Shown here: one piece after another, positions 7,827 to 16,164 of the stretch
Numbering within the stretch: the first letter of the stretch is position 1
Layout: every line of letters starts with the position of its first letter
Source: Candidatus Gastranaerophilales bacterium
GTDB taxonomy: Bacteria; Cyanobacteriota; Vampirovibrionia; Gastranaerophilales; Gastranaerophilaceae
NCBI GenBank assembly: GCA_905234865.1
Contig: CAJOJE010000015.1
Location: 1-48,520 of the forward strand
Direction of reading: 5' to 3'
Length of the DNA stretch: 48,520 nucleotides
Position numbers and translations under genes: made by a program
The notes under the pieces: generated by a model
What the model was told of the DNA's origin: nothing
Seen by the model: the letters and a program-made list of their open reading frames with translations, nothing else
Database searches by the model: none

Positions 7827-8623
7827 AGTATATTTTTCCCCGAATTATCATACATTGTACTTCTTTTTTTTGAATTTTGAAAGGAGAAGTCTTTAAATTC
7901 TTCTTCGCTCATATTCATTATTCTGTTAAATTCTTCCGTAAATTTATTATACGTTTTTATTATGTTTTCCCTGTTTAAATTTTTCATATCAAAAATTAAA
8001 TCTTTATCCGTCATTGCAAGCCTTGTTGTATCTCTAAAGCCTGACGAAGCGATTTTTTTAGCTTCATTGTCCGCAATTGAAAATAAAGCAAGGGACATCA
8101 AAGCAGGAAAATGAGAAATTTCAGCCGTTAAATTATCATGCTCTTTTTCGTTTAAATATAAAGGAACGGCGCCGGTATCTTTTATTATTTTTTCCATAAT
8201 GTCGGATTTTTTGCAAATTATCCATTTTGCTCCGATGAATAGCTCGGGAAAAGAATTTTCAAATCCGTTTTTTTCGATTCCCGCCATAGGGTGTGTCGGA
8301 ACGTAATTAAAATTATACTCTCCTTTTAAAAACCCTTTAATTGAACAAACATCGGATACTACGGTTTCTTTTTTAACAATATTGTTTAATTGTTGAAGAA
8401 TGTTTTTTGTATCTTTCATTTTTGAACAAACAAAAACAACATCGCAATCGGATAAAAGATTAATGTCATATCCTGCGATATCACAAAATTGTTCGGCCTT
8501 TTTAAAAGACGATTTTGAAACTCCGATAAGAATATATTTATTTAATTTATGAAGAACTTTTAAAAGCGAACCGCCTATAAGACCCAATCCGTAAATTCCG
8601 ATTTTTAATCTTTCATTTTCCAT
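7823..8623 (-). CDS. tyrA: Prephenate/arogenate dehydrogenase
   Basis: TyrA oxidatively decarboxylates prephenate (or arogenate) in tyrosine synthesis. The N-terminal Rossmann motif GLGLIGGS (about residues 12-19) binds NAD(P). The segment THPMAGIEKNGFENS carries the conserved active-site His of the family, and the helical C-terminal part with HFPALMSLALF and SSGFRDTTRLA is typical. 266 residues fits the single-domain form with no ACT or chorismate mutase domain. It is the first gene of a two-gene operon with the Lpt permease and diverges from the aconitase-type subunit gene. Confidence 0.92.
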   Translation of the reverse strand: MENERLKIGIYGLGLIGGSLLKVLHKLNKYILIGVSKSSFKKAEQFCDIAGYDINLLSDCDVVFVCSKMKDTKNILQQLNNIVKKETVVSDVCSIKGFLKGEYNFNYVPTHPMAGIEKNGFENSFPELFIGAKWIICKKSDIMEKIIKDTGAVPLYLNEKEHDNLTAEISHFPALMSLALFSIADNEAKKIASSGFRDTTRLAMTDKDLIFDMKNLNRENIIKTYNKFTEEFNRIMNMSEEEFKDFSFQNSKKRSTMYDNSGKNIL

Positions 8624-8667
8624 AGTTTATATTATAATTGAAACAAAAGAAATTAAGGAAGAATTTT

Positions 8668-9171
8668 ATGGAAATTAAAAAAGGTAAGGCTTTTAAATTC
8701 GGAGACGGCATATCAACCGACCATATTGCTCCGGGACGTTTATTTCATTTAAGAAGCAACTTAGAGGAATTTTCAAAACATGTTTTGGAAGATGCGGACC
8801 CTGATTTTGCAAGTTCAATGAAAAAGGGCGATTTTGTCGTTGCGGGAAACAACTTCGGTCTTGGTTCATCAAGAGAACATGCTCCGCAAATCATTAAAAT
8901 TGCAGGTGTTGGCGCAGTTATCGCAAAAAGTTTTGCAAGAATTTTTTATAGAAACGCAATTAATATCGGACTTCTTTTAATCGAATGCGATACCGATAAA
9001 ATTGATGCAGGGGATGAACTTGAACTTGACGTTCAAAAAGGAATTTTAAAAGATGTGACAAAAAACATAGAAATAAAAATCATGCCCTTGCCCGATGTTA
9101 TGATAAAGCTTTTAAACGACGGCGGACTTGTTGAACATATCAAGAAAAACGGTGACTTTACATTTGCATAA
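8668..9171 (+). CDS. Aconitase/isopropylmalate dehydratase family small subunit
   Basis: This 167-residue protein is the swivelling domain 4 of the aconitase superfamily: FGDGISTDHIAPGR near the N-terminus, GNNFGLGSSREHAPQ as the substrate-binding SRE loop, and AKSFARIFYRNAINIGL. It needs a large Fe-S subunit, which is not in this window. The gene directly downstream is an isocitrate-type dehydrogenase, so a two-subunit aconitase is a reasonable reading, but LeuD or a homoaconitase subunit cannot be excluded. ATG 8668 is chosen over an in-frame upstream start because TAAGGAAG (8654-8661) precedes it at good spacing. A TATAAT at 8633-8638 may be its -10 box. Confidence 0.85.
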   Translation: MEIKKGKAFKFGDGISTDHIAPGRLFHLRSNLEEFSKHVLEDADPDFASSMKKGDFVVAGNNFGLGSSREHAPQIIKIAGVGAVIAKSFARIFYRNAINIGLLLIECDTDKIDAGDELELDVQKGILKDVTKNIEIKIMPLPDVMIKLLNDGGLVEHIKKNGDFTFA

Positions 9172-9183
9172 AGGAAAAATATA

Positions 9184-10179
9184 ATGCACAACGTAACTTT
9201 AATAAAAGGGGACGGGATAGGTCCCGAGATATCGGATGCGGTATTGAAAATAATTGAAGCGGCGGGAATTAAAATCAATTGGGACGTCCAAACGGCAGGT
9301 GCCGACGTTGCGGAAATTGAGGGCGATCCTCTCCCGAAAAGAGTAATTGAGAGCATAAGAAAAAACAAAACTGCTCTTAAAGCCCCTGTTACAACTCCAA
9401 TCGGAAAGGGGTTCAGGTCTGTCAACGTAAGACTTAGAAAAGAACTCGATTTGTATGCTAATTTAAGACCTTGTAAAAATATCGACGGTATTAAAACACC
9501 GTTTGAAAATGTTAATCTTGTCGTTGTAAGAGAAAATACGGAAGATGTTTATGCGGGCGTTGAAGAAAAAATTGATGATGATACAATGCATTCAATTAAA
9601 ATCATTACAAGAAAAGCTTCAACAAGAATTGTCAAATACGCTTTTGAATACGCTAAAAAATACGGAAGAAAAACCGTTTGGGCTGTATCAAAAGCGAATA
9701 TCTGCAAATTAACCGACGGTTTATTTTTAGAATGCGCAAGAAAAGTAAGCGAAGAATATCCCGAAATTGAATATAAAGAAATTTTGGTTGACGCTCTTTG
9801 TATGCAATTGGTTCAAAATCCGTCAAAGTTTGATGTTCTTGTTATGCCTAATTTGTACGGCGATATAGTTTCCGATTTAACCGCAGGTTTAATCGGCGGC
9901 TTGGGAGTTGCGCAGGGCGCCAACATAGGACTTGATTGTGCCGTTTTTGAACCTGTTCATGGGTCAGCTCCCGACATTAAAGGAAAAAATCTTGCAAATC
10001 CTTCCGCACTTTTACTTTGCGCCGTTCAAATGTTAAAACATTTGGGCGAGAATGAGGGTGCCAAAAAAATTGAAAATGCGTTTTATAAAACTATTAAAGA
10101 AGGAAAAGTTTTAACGGCGGATTTGGGCGGAAGCGCCACTACAACCGAATTTAGGGATGAAATTATAAAAAATTTATAG
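9184..10179 (+). CDS. icd: NAD-type isocitrate dehydrogenase (IDH/IPMDH family)
   Basis: The 331-residue enzyme has GDGIGPEI at the N-terminus and the substrate loop [20 protein letters not shown]. Ser79, Asn81, Arg85 and Arg95 have the same spacing as the isocitrate-binding residues of E. coli isocitrate dehydrogenase, so isocitrate is favoured over isopropylmalate. The metal region [17 protein letters not shown] is intact. [17 protein letters not shown] lacks the Lys-Tyr pair of NADP enzymes, indicating NAD. It would make 2-oxoglutarate for glutamate synthesis. It follows the dehydratase subunit gene by 12 bases in one operon. Homoisocitrate dehydrogenase is the main alternative. Confidence 0.85.
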   Translation: MHNVTLIKGDGIGPEISDAVLKIIEAAGIKINWDVQTAGADVAEIEGDPLPKRVIESIRKNKTALKAPVTTPIGKGFRSVNVRLRKELDLYANLRPCKNIDGIKTPFENVNLVVVRENTEDVYAGVEEKIDDDTMHSIKIITRKASTRIVKYAFEYAKKYGRKTVWAVSKANICKLTDGLFLECARKVSEEYPEIEYKEILVDALCMQLVQNPSKFDVLVMPNLYGDIVSDLTAGLIGGLGVAQGANIGLDCAVFEPVHGSAPDIKGKNLANPSALLLCAVQMLKHLGENEGAKKIENAFYKTIKEGKVLTADLGGSATTTEFRDEIIKNL

Positions 10180-10192
10180 AAAGGTAATAAAA

Positions 10193-10393
10193 ATGTATCA
10201 AGTTTATACTGAAAGAAATCACTCCGAATTATCAAGAACTCTTGTTATAGAAACGGATGATTATGAAATTGCTTTAGAAAAAGCAAAAAAAGCTATTGAA
10301 GGAAAAGAAGGATATAACTACATAGTAGAAAAAACCGACGGCAGCTTTAACAGTTACGGCGATTTAATCGCAACAGTTGTTGCCGAGGGATAA
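10193..10393 (+). CDS. Small hypothetical protein (66 aa)
   Basis: I do not recognise a family. The protein is soluble, acidic and likely alpha/beta: a short strand MYQVYTER, then a helix around DYEIALEKAKKAIEG, then a strand and a GDLIATVVAEG end. The start is supported by AGAAAGG a few bases upstream, and it follows the isocitrate dehydrogenase stop by 13 bases. A strong terminator comes right after, so it is the last gene of this operon. A modulator of the operon's enzymes is conceivable but nothing in the sequence proves it. Confidence 0.7.
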   Translation: MYQVYTERNHSELSRTLVIETDDYEIALEKAKKAIEGKEGYNYIVEKTDGSFNSYGDLIATVVAEG

Positions 10394-10406
10394 CCGATAA
10401 AATTTT

Positions 10407-10433
10407 AAAGCGGGTGAAATGCCCGCTTTTTAA
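10407..10433 (+). terminator. Rho-independent terminator of the icd operon
   Basis: AAAGCGGG (10407-10414) pairs with CCCGCTTT (10422-10429), followed by T. It ends the dehydratase-icd-small protein transcript and argues against a GTG start at 10414 for the next gene. Confidence 0.85.
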
Positions 10434-10461
10434 ATATAAAATTAAACAAGGAAGAATAAAT

Positions 10462-11175
10462 TTGTATATTAAATCGGAAGATAATATAAAAATTTCTCTT
10501 GATTTGTATGAAAACAACAAAAAAGAGGTATTAATTTTAGCGCCGGGGTGGTGCATGACTAAAAATTCAAACGCTTTTCAAAAAATCAGCGAAAGTTTTT
10601 TTGAATTTTTTGATGTATGTGTTTTTGATTTTAGAGGTCATGGAAATTCTTCAGGGTTTTATACGTTCGGCGCCAAAGAAGAAAAAGACTTATCCGCTGT
10701 CGTAAATTATTTAAAAGATAAGTATGAAAAAATCTATCTTATGGGATTTTCCTTAGGCGGTGCCATATCTTCCGTATTTACTTCAAAAACGGATATTATC
10801 AATAAATTGATTTTAGTTTCCGCTCCCGTTGAATTTAGCAAAATTGAAAATAAAATGTGGAAAAAAGAAGCATGGGGCGAAACGTTTAAAAAATTTGAAT
10901 TAAAAAGGTTTTTATCAATACGTCCGTCGATTATTCCTCATAAAATAGACAAACCGATTGATTATATTAAAAACATTAAAGCGCCGACGCTCTTTTTAGC
11001 GGGAGAAAATGACCCTACGGTTTGCTTTTGGCATACCAAAAAATTATATGATGAAGCAAAGTGCAAAAAAAGTTATCATCTTTTTAACAAAGGAATTCAT
11101 GCGGAAGATTTATATCTGCATTTTAAAGATGATTTTATGAAAATTTGTCTTGAATTTTTAAAAGGGGATTTTTGA
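10462..11175 (+). CDS. Alpha/beta hydrolase (serine esterase/peptidase type)
   Basis: The fold's key positions are visible: the oxyanion region LAPGWCMTK, FDFRGHGNS, the nucleophile elbow GFSLGGA, a late acid in AGENDPTV and the catalytic His in NKGIHAED. The substrate is unknown; carboxylesters or thioesters are typical of this family. I place the start at TTG 10462 with AGGAAG at correct spacing, giving 237 residues, because the GTG at 10414 lies inside the preceding terminator hairpin. Its last 18 bases overlap the convergent Nudix gene on the opposite strand. Confidence 0.82.
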   Translation: MYIKSEDNIKISLDLYENNKKEVLILAPGWCMTKNSNAFQKISESFFEFFDVCVFDFRGHGNSSGFYTFGAKEEKDLSAVVNYLKDKYEKIYLMGFSLGGAISSVFTSKTDIINKLILVSAPVEFSKIENKMWKKEAWGETFKKFELKRFLSIRPSIIPHKIDKPIDYIKNIKAPTLFLAGENDPTVCFWHTKKLYDEAKCKKSYHLFNKGIHAEDLYLHFKDDFMKICLEFLKGDF

Positions 11176-11658
11176 TAAAGATAAGTTTAAAAAATATTCT
11201 GCAAAACTGTTTTTGAAAACCGCCTCTTTTGCTTCTTGTCCCGTATACCATTTTGCAAAATCAACTTCGTTATTTAACGTAAAATTTTCATTTTCTGCGT
11301 TTGTTATAAAATTACAAATAAGCGAGTTTGATTTTTCAAAATATCTGCTTTCGTTAAATTTAAAAGAAATAATATTAAGTCCGACTTCCTCTTTGATTTC
11401 TCTTTTTAGGGCGCATTCCAAAGTTTCGCCTTTATTTACATATCCTGCAACAAGAATATTGTAATCTTTTTTGTATTGTTTTATTAAAAGAATTTTTGAA
11501 AAGTCATAATTATAAATAACGGAACTTACCGCCGTATTAAAATGAGGAAAACGAAATTCTTTGCAATTCGGACAATACGGAACGATTCCTTCCGATATTC
11601 CGCAATTCTCGCATTCTTTTTCGGTTAATTTTTCTCCGCAAATTTCACAAAAATTCAT
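11158..11658 (-). CDS. Nudix hydrolase with N-terminal zinc ribbon
   Basis: An N-terminal zinc ribbon (CEICG, CENCG, CPNCK within the first 35 residues) precedes a full Nudix box: G followed by YVNKG, then E, seven residues, then REIKEEVGL, fitting G-x5-E-x7-REUxEExGU. The layout resembles NudC-type NADH pyrophosphatases but, at 166 residues, is much shorter and lacks the NudC N-terminal domain. It probably cleaves a nucleoside diphosphate derivative; the substrate is not predictable. Its ATG overlaps the stop of the methyltransferase gene by 4 bases, indicating one operon. Confidence 0.87.
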   Translation of the reverse strand: MNFCEICGEKLTEKECENCGISEGIVPYCPNCKEFRFPHFNTAVSSVIYNYDFSKILLIKQYKKDYNILVAGYVNKGETLECALKREIKEEVGLNIISFKFNESRYFEKSNSLICNFITNAENENFTLNNEVDFAKWYTGQEAKEAVFKNSFAEYFLNLSLSKIPF

Positions 11659-12299
11659 TTTTTCCTCACTATTTGAAGATTAATTACATCAAATAAAAAA
11701 TTCTTGTTTAATTCGATTTCAAATCCTTCTTTTAAAAATATTTCTTTTAATTCATTCAAAGTGTAATACGAATTTTTAGAATTTATTAAATAATTGTAGG
11801 CTTCTTTATTTTTTGCAAAAAATTTTGCACAAAGCAAAACATATTTGTCGTATATTTTTGAGATTTTGCTTTTGCTGTTGAAATCAAGATGCAAAAAAAG
11901 ACCGCCTTTTTTTAAAACACGTTTAATTTCTCGAATTGATTTAATTTTATCTTCCGAATTTCTCAATCCGAATGTTGAAAAAACTCTGTCAAAAACCCCT
12001 GTTTTGAAGGTTAAATTTGAAGAATTTTCTTTTAGAAAATAAATATTTTTATATTTTTTTTGTGCAATGCGGAGCATTTCTCTTGAATTGTCGGCGCCTA
12101 CAACCGTAATAAAAGGGTGTTTATTTTTTATTTCTCCCGCAATATCCCCCGTTCCCGTAAATAAATCGAGAACAAGCATATCATCGGTTAATTTTGCATA
12201 TTTAATCACAATTTTTTTAATTATTTTATGAGTATAAAGAGAAATTATATTATTCATAAAATCGTATTCCGATGAAATTAAATCAAAAATCTTTTCCAT
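11655..12299 (-). CDS. UbiE/MenG-type SAM-dependent methyltransferase
   Basis: The 214-residue protein has the SAM motif VLDLFTGTGDIAGEI, VVGADNSREML (acidic residue for the ribose) and the UbiE/COQ5 signatures FDRVFSTFGLRNSEDKIKSI and EIKRVLKKGGLFLHLDF. UbiE/MenG methylates demethylmenaquinone in the last step of menaquinone synthesis. No other men genes are nearby, so a related methyl acceptor is possible. A TATAAT (minus strand, 12306-12311) ends six bases before the ATG and there is no ribosome site between them, so the transcript may be leaderless. Confidence 0.83.
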   Translation of the reverse strand: MEKIFDLISSEYDFMNNIISLYTHKIIKKIVIKYAKLTDDMLVLDLFTGTGDIAGEIKNKHPFITVVGADNSREMLRIAQKKYKNIYFLKENSSNLTFKTGVFDRVFSTFGLRNSEDKIKSIREIKRVLKKGGLFLHLDFNSKSKISKIYDKYVLLCAKFFAKNKEAYNYLINSKNSYYTLNELKEIFLKEGFEIELNKNFLFDVINLQIVRKK

Positions 12300-12445
12300 A
12301 ATTTTATTATACTCTAAACCCTCCTTAAAATTGCAAGTGCTTTATATTTTTTATAAAGCATGGTTATAGCGCCGTTCAGGTGTGAGTTTGGATAATTTCT
12401 AAACGGTTTAAAGAAAAATTTTACCGTTTAATTACGTTGTTAATG

Positions 12446-12468
12446 AAAAACCCTGAATAATTTCAGGG
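12446..12468 (-). terminator. Rho-independent terminator
   Basis: On the minus strand CCCTGAA and TTCAGGG form a 7-bp stem followed by five T. It lies downstream of the gene at 12491-13183. Confidence 0.7.
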
Positions 12469-12490
12469 CTATCTTTGTATTTTATAAAAA

Positions 12491-13183
12491 CTATTTATTT
12501 TGATTTTCTTTTTTATTGTGGACATCATTGATTGTTTTGTAAATTACTCCGCCGACGGCAGCGCCTGCCAAAATGCCGATTGCGGCAGCCGTTTTCTTAA
12601 AGCCTTTTACTTTTTCTTTTGCCTGTTCTTTTATTTTTTCCGCAAATTCTTTTGCAGGCTCGTCAACATGCATTGCTTTATTTGCTTTTGCAATTTCTTT
12701 GACTGCAAAGTGTGTGCCTATCGTTTCATTATATTGAGCTTTTTTTAATCTGAGCTCTTCGCTTAATTCTTTCGTTAAATTATTAATATCGTTTGTGTTG
12801 TGGAAATTTTCCAAATCTTCTTTTTGAGTTTTAAACACGTCGTCGACATATTCCACAAGACCTTGCTGTAATTTATAATCATCCGAATTTTTATATGCTG
12901 CTTCAAGTTCTTGTTTGTGTGCGGTAATTGCTTCATCCGCTTTTTTCAATACCGAAGTCTTGTTTCTTTCATACGGTACAACGGCGGATACAATGCCTGT
13001 TCCTATGCCCATAACGGCAGGAAGCGCATGTGCCATTGCGGGGGTCATCTCAGGAATTATGCGGTCATTTTTAGGATAAACTACGTTCGGTTTATTTTCT
13101 TGTTTTGAAAGCGATACGGGATAGTTTTGTTGTACAACTCCGCTAAAGTTTGGATTTGCTGCATTTTGAACACTATTTACCAC
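12491..13183 (-). CDS. Hypothetical coiled-coil protein with two hydrophobic segments and FSG motif
   Basis: I do not recognise a family. The 230-residue protein starts with a polar region containing NPNFSGVVQ. A hydrophobic segment follows at about 46-66 (MAHALPAVMGIGTGIVSAVV), then a long charged, probably coiled-coil middle (about 75-195), and a C-terminal hydrophobic segment TAAAIGILAGAAVGGVIY before a basic tail. This suggests a membrane-associated or hairpin protein. A GGGGG stretch precedes the start by about ten bases. It is monocistronic with its own terminator. Confidence 0.75.
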   Translation of the reverse strand: MVNSVQNAANPNFSGVVQQNYPVSLSKQENKPNVVYPKNDRIIPEMTPAMAHALPAVMGIGTGIVSAVVPYERNKTSVLKKADEAITAHKQELEAAYKNSDDYKLQQGLVEYVDDVFKTQKEDLENFHNTNDINNLTKELSEELRLKKAQYNETIGTHFAVKEIAKANKAMHVDEPAKEFAEKIKEQAKEKVKGFKKTAAAIGILAGAAVGGVIYKTINDVHNKKENQNK

Positions 13184-13247
13184 TTTAATACCCCCTTTTT
13201 TTAAAATTTTTACATATAACGTTTGTGAAAAAAAAATTTTGCCAAAA

Positions 13248-14141
13248 TTAAACTTTTGAAAAAAGCTTTTTTCTTATATCTCTGAATGTATATTTTTTCA
13301 AACTTTTTGGAATTTTATCCATATATTCCTTGTAATCTTTCGGAATATTTTTTAATCTCCATGGTTTTCCGGGTTTTCCTGCGTAATGCACCAGGATTGT
13401 TTTTGCTTTTTCTTCTTTTAGATACTCTTCCGTATAAAGGTTTTTTAAAAACGAGTATTCATAACCCCCCTTAAAATCCTCGTTATAATAAATACTTTGA
13501 AAAACTCCGTATCTGAAAGGAAGATTTAAAATTTTATCGCAGGTAATATTTAATACGTCTAAATCAAAGAATTTGAGCCTTGTATTAAATTCCCTAACCG
13601 TATCAAACATTCTTTTTACGAAATTTTCTTCTCTCATTTTTTTGGAGTTAAAAAGAATAAAACTTGAAATATATGTTATATCGTTTTTATTTTCGGGAAA
13701 ATATTTATGACATATCATATTTTCGTTATTCGGCTCCATTCCGACGGCCGCACATTCAAATTCGTCTATATTTGTATTATAAACTTCGGTTAAATCCCCT
13801 TTAAATAAAACGTCCGTATCAGCATAAATTACTTTATCGTAATTTGGCAGCAAATCGGGGATTAACAGCCTGTAATAAACGATTTCTCTCCAGCTTCCGT
13901 TTTTATTAATCGGGGCATTTTTAAATTTTTCTCTCGGAACAAAGCAAAACGTGATTTTATGGTTTGTATTTTCCGCCATTTTTTGAAATTCTTTTTGTGT
14001 TTTTTCGCTGATATCGTCTTGATATATATAAATATCATAAGATGTATCTTTGTGGGCGCAATCAATAAGACTTTTGATTGATACTGCCGCACCTAAAATT
14101 ATTCTTTTATCGAATGTGAAAACAACAGGAATTTTATTCAT
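13248..14141 (-). CDS. Glycosyltransferase family 8
   Basis: GT8 enzymes are retaining transferases using UDP-sugars, typically UDP-Glc or UDP-Gal in LPS core synthesis. Seen here: IPVVFTFDKRIILGAAVSIKSL at the N-terminus, the DxD metal motif in KVIYADTDVLFKGDL, and a late HYAGKPGKPW motif (family H-x-x-G-x-x-K-P-W) that binds the UDP diphosphate. The start at 14141 is chosen over one 12 bases upstream because GGAG within the 3' end of the preceding gene lies six bases before it; the ATG then follows the previous stop by a single base. It is the last gene of a three-glycosyltransferase operon. Confidence 0.9.
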   Translation of the reverse strand: MNKIPVVFTFDKRIILGAAVSIKSLIDCAHKDTSYDIYIYQDDISEKTQKEFQKMAENTNHKITFCFVPREKFKNAPINKNGSWREIVYYRLLIPDLLPNYDKVIYADTDVLFKGDLTEVYNTNIDEFECAAVGMEPNNENMICHKYFPENKNDITYISSFILFNSKKMREENFVKRMFDTVREFNTRLKFFDLDVLNITCDKILNLPFRYGVFQSIYYNEDFKGGYEYSFLKNLYTEEYLKEEKAKTILVHYAGKPGKPWRLKNIPKDYKEYMDKIPKSLKKYTFRDIRKKLFSKV

Positions 14142-14142
14142 A

Positions 14143-15066
14143 TTAATCTCCATTAATTAACTTGTAAAGTGAGCTTAGGATATTAAGCGGGGCTTTATCT
14201 TCGACTGTTTCGGAATTATCATATATTTTTTTATCGGGAATAAAAAACTTTGTATCGTCTGTGTAAAAAAGTCCTACGGTTTTTGCGCCGACCGCAAGAG
14301 AAAGATGTAAAAGACCGGTATCAACAGAAATCGTGCCTATTGAATTTTTTAAAATCCAGCCTGCTTCATTGATGCTTGTTTTATTTGAAAAATCAATTAA
14401 ATTATCAAGGTTTTCTGCTTTTAATTTCTCGGATAATTCTTTTGATACGCTTCCCGTTCCTAAAAGAATAACTTTATTTTTTGCATTTTTTATAATTTCA
14501 ACAACCGTATCATAAGGCATATCTTTTTCTTTTCTTGAGCTTACGGGGCAAAGACAGATGTAATCTTTGTATTTAAAATCAAACGGTATCGGGTTATACT
14601 CCATTTTGCAATTTATCGTATCTTCTTTTGTAATGCCTTTAAGCAAACTTAAATGCTGCTCTTGAATTTGGGACATTTTATAAAAATTTTCATACTCGTA
14701 TTTTAAAAATTTGCCCGCAAAATCACCTTTATTTAAGGCAACGTTATATTTCGGGTTTAAAAGCCTGCCTAAAATTGTTGGTCTGTCCATTCCGTAAATC
14801 GGAAAAACGGCATAAATATTTTTATACGGAAAGGTTAAAATAAATTTTAACGTTCCAAAAATAGATTTGTGTTTATTTTTTCTGTCCCAAATAATAACTT
14901 CATCCACACCTTTTTGATTTTTTGCCGCTTCATAATAAGTTTTATTTGATAACATTACAACATAAGCATCCTTGTATATTCTTTTTATATTTTGAACAAG
15001 AGGATTAACAAGAAGAATATCTCCCAAGTAGTACGAATTTATTATTACAAAAATTTTTTTATCCAA
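14143..15066 (-). CDS. Glycosyltransferase family 9 (heptosyltransferase-like)
   Basis: The GT-B fold of ADP-heptose:LPS heptosyltransferases is visible: NSYYLGDILLVNPLVQNIKR at the N-terminus, YICLCPVSSRKEKDMP at the start of the C-terminal domain, and SVDTGLLHLSLAVGAKTVGLF, the conserved D-T-G-x-x-H donor-site motif. It likely adds heptose or a similar sugar to the LPS inner core. Translation probably starts at TTG 15066, overlapping the upstream GT4 gene by 8 bases, with AGGA at good spacing. Confidence 0.88.
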   Translation of the reverse strand: MDKKIFVIINSYYLGDILLVNPLVQNIKRIYKDAYVVMLSNKTYYEAAKNQKGVDEVIIWDRKNKHKSIFGTLKFILTFPYKNIYAVFPIYGMDRPTILGRLLNPKYNVALNKGDFAGKFLKYEYENFYKMSQIQEQHLSLLKGITKEDTINCKMEYNPIPFDFKYKDYICLCPVSSRKEKDMPYDTVVEIIKNAKNKVILLGTGSVSKELSEKLKAENLDNLIDFSNKTSINEAGWILKNSIGTISVDTGLLHLSLAVGAKTVGLFYTDDTKFFIPDKKIYDNSETVEDKAPLNILSSLYKLINGD

Positions 15067-16132
15067 TTTTTCCTCGTTTTTTTTCTATTAAATTTGAAAG
15101 GTTGTTTAATGAAGTTTGATATAAGTTTTCTTGAAGATTTTTTAAATTGTTTTGAAGTATTTTATATTCCTCGTTATTCATATTAATACATTTTTCCATT
15201 GCATCGGCATATTTATCATCATTATCGTAGATAATTGCATTTGTGTCGTTAAAATCGTTAATCGGGCTGAAATTTTCTGTTATTAAACAAGGTTTTAAAA
15301 ATCCGAATACAAGCTGAAAATTTCCGCTTGTGCCTGACGTATTATAGCGAATTTGTTCTTCTCCGTATGCAGTGAGCATAAAATCGGCTTTTTCAAGCTC
15401 CTCGTACATTTTTGAAAAAGGCAATCTTCCTTTTATATCGATATTTTTTCTGACGGCTTTCGGGATATTGTTTAATGAGCCCTTTCCGATAACCGTAACT
15501 TTAAAGTTGTCATATCCTTTATTTTTTAATTCTAAAGCCGCATTTATAATTGTTGATGTATTTTTTTTACCTTTTGTTATTGCGCCGACCGTTACAAAAT
15601 TAGTTATGTCTTTATTTTTCTCCGTTATTTTTACGTTTCCGAAATAATGAGGATTGACAACAACGGCTTGTTTATTTTTATAGTTTAATTTTCTTAAAAT
15701 AATTAAATCTTCTCTCCATTTTCCCGCATCAACGGCAGGCGCCGCTTCATGCTCCACCATATAAATTTTATTTTTATCAACATTTTTTTTAAAATGAGAA
15801 TATACCTGATTAAAATTTATATCGTCGCAAAGTTTGCCGATTGTTGTTATCATTAAACCTTGCACTTCCGATAAATCGGAATTTTTAAAATATTTTAAAA
15901 TATCATGCCTTTTTAATTTGTCCAAAGTCAAATTTTTATGTTCAAATTTTGAAAAAAGCCCTTCTTTATATCTTTCGGGTTCAACAAGAACGGTAACGTT
16001 ATATCCCAAATCAAGAAGATATTTTGCATACCCGGGTACGACCTCAGAGTGTGATTTTGAACAAGGCTCCCATACAATAAAGGTGTTTTCCTTGATTGTC
16101 GGTTTTTTTTCTTGAAATAAAAAATTGAACAT
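15059..16132 (-). CDS. Glycosyltransferase family 4-like
   Basis: A GT-B glycosyltransferase of 357 residues. The C-terminal half shows TVGAITKGKKNTSTIINAALEL, VTVIGKG, IDIKGRLPFSKMYEELEKADFML and a later GTSGNFQLVFGFLKPCL, the order seen in GT4 donor-binding domains, although the usual E-x7-E is not evident. AGGAG precedes the ATG. It is the first of three overlapping transferase genes that probably build an LPS core or surface glycan. Acceptor and donor cannot be told from sequence. Confidence 0.78.
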   Translation of the reverse strand: MFNFLFQEKKPTIKENTFIVWEPCSKSHSEVVPGYAKYLLDLGYNVTVLVEPERYKEGLFSKFEHKNLTLDKLKRHDILKYFKNSDLSEVQGLMITTIGKLCDDINFNQVYSHFKKNVDKNKIYMVEHEAAPAVDAGKWREDLIILRKLNYKNKQAVVVNPHYFGNVKITEKNKDITNFVTVGAITKGKKNTSTIINAALELKNKGYDNFKVTVIGKGSLNNIPKAVRKNIDIKGRLPFSKMYEELEKADFMLTAYGEEQIRYNTSGTSGNFQLVFGFLKPCLITENFSPINDFNDTNAIIYDNDDKYADAMEKCINMNNEEYKILQNNLKNLQENLYQTSLNNLSNLIEKKRGKIG

Positions 16133-16164
16133 ATTACTCCTCTTGTGTATTTTATAATAAAAAC

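Noticed and set aside
10414-10461. GTG 10414 as start of the alpha/beta hydrolase
   Set aside because: It lies within a strong terminator hairpin; TTG 10462 has a good ribosome site and leaves the whole fold intact.
12391-12432. Hairpin with arms TAAACGGT and ACCGTTTA as a riboswitch
   Set aside because: A simple long-loop inverted repeat in a gap between gene ends; no riboswitch core could be recognised.
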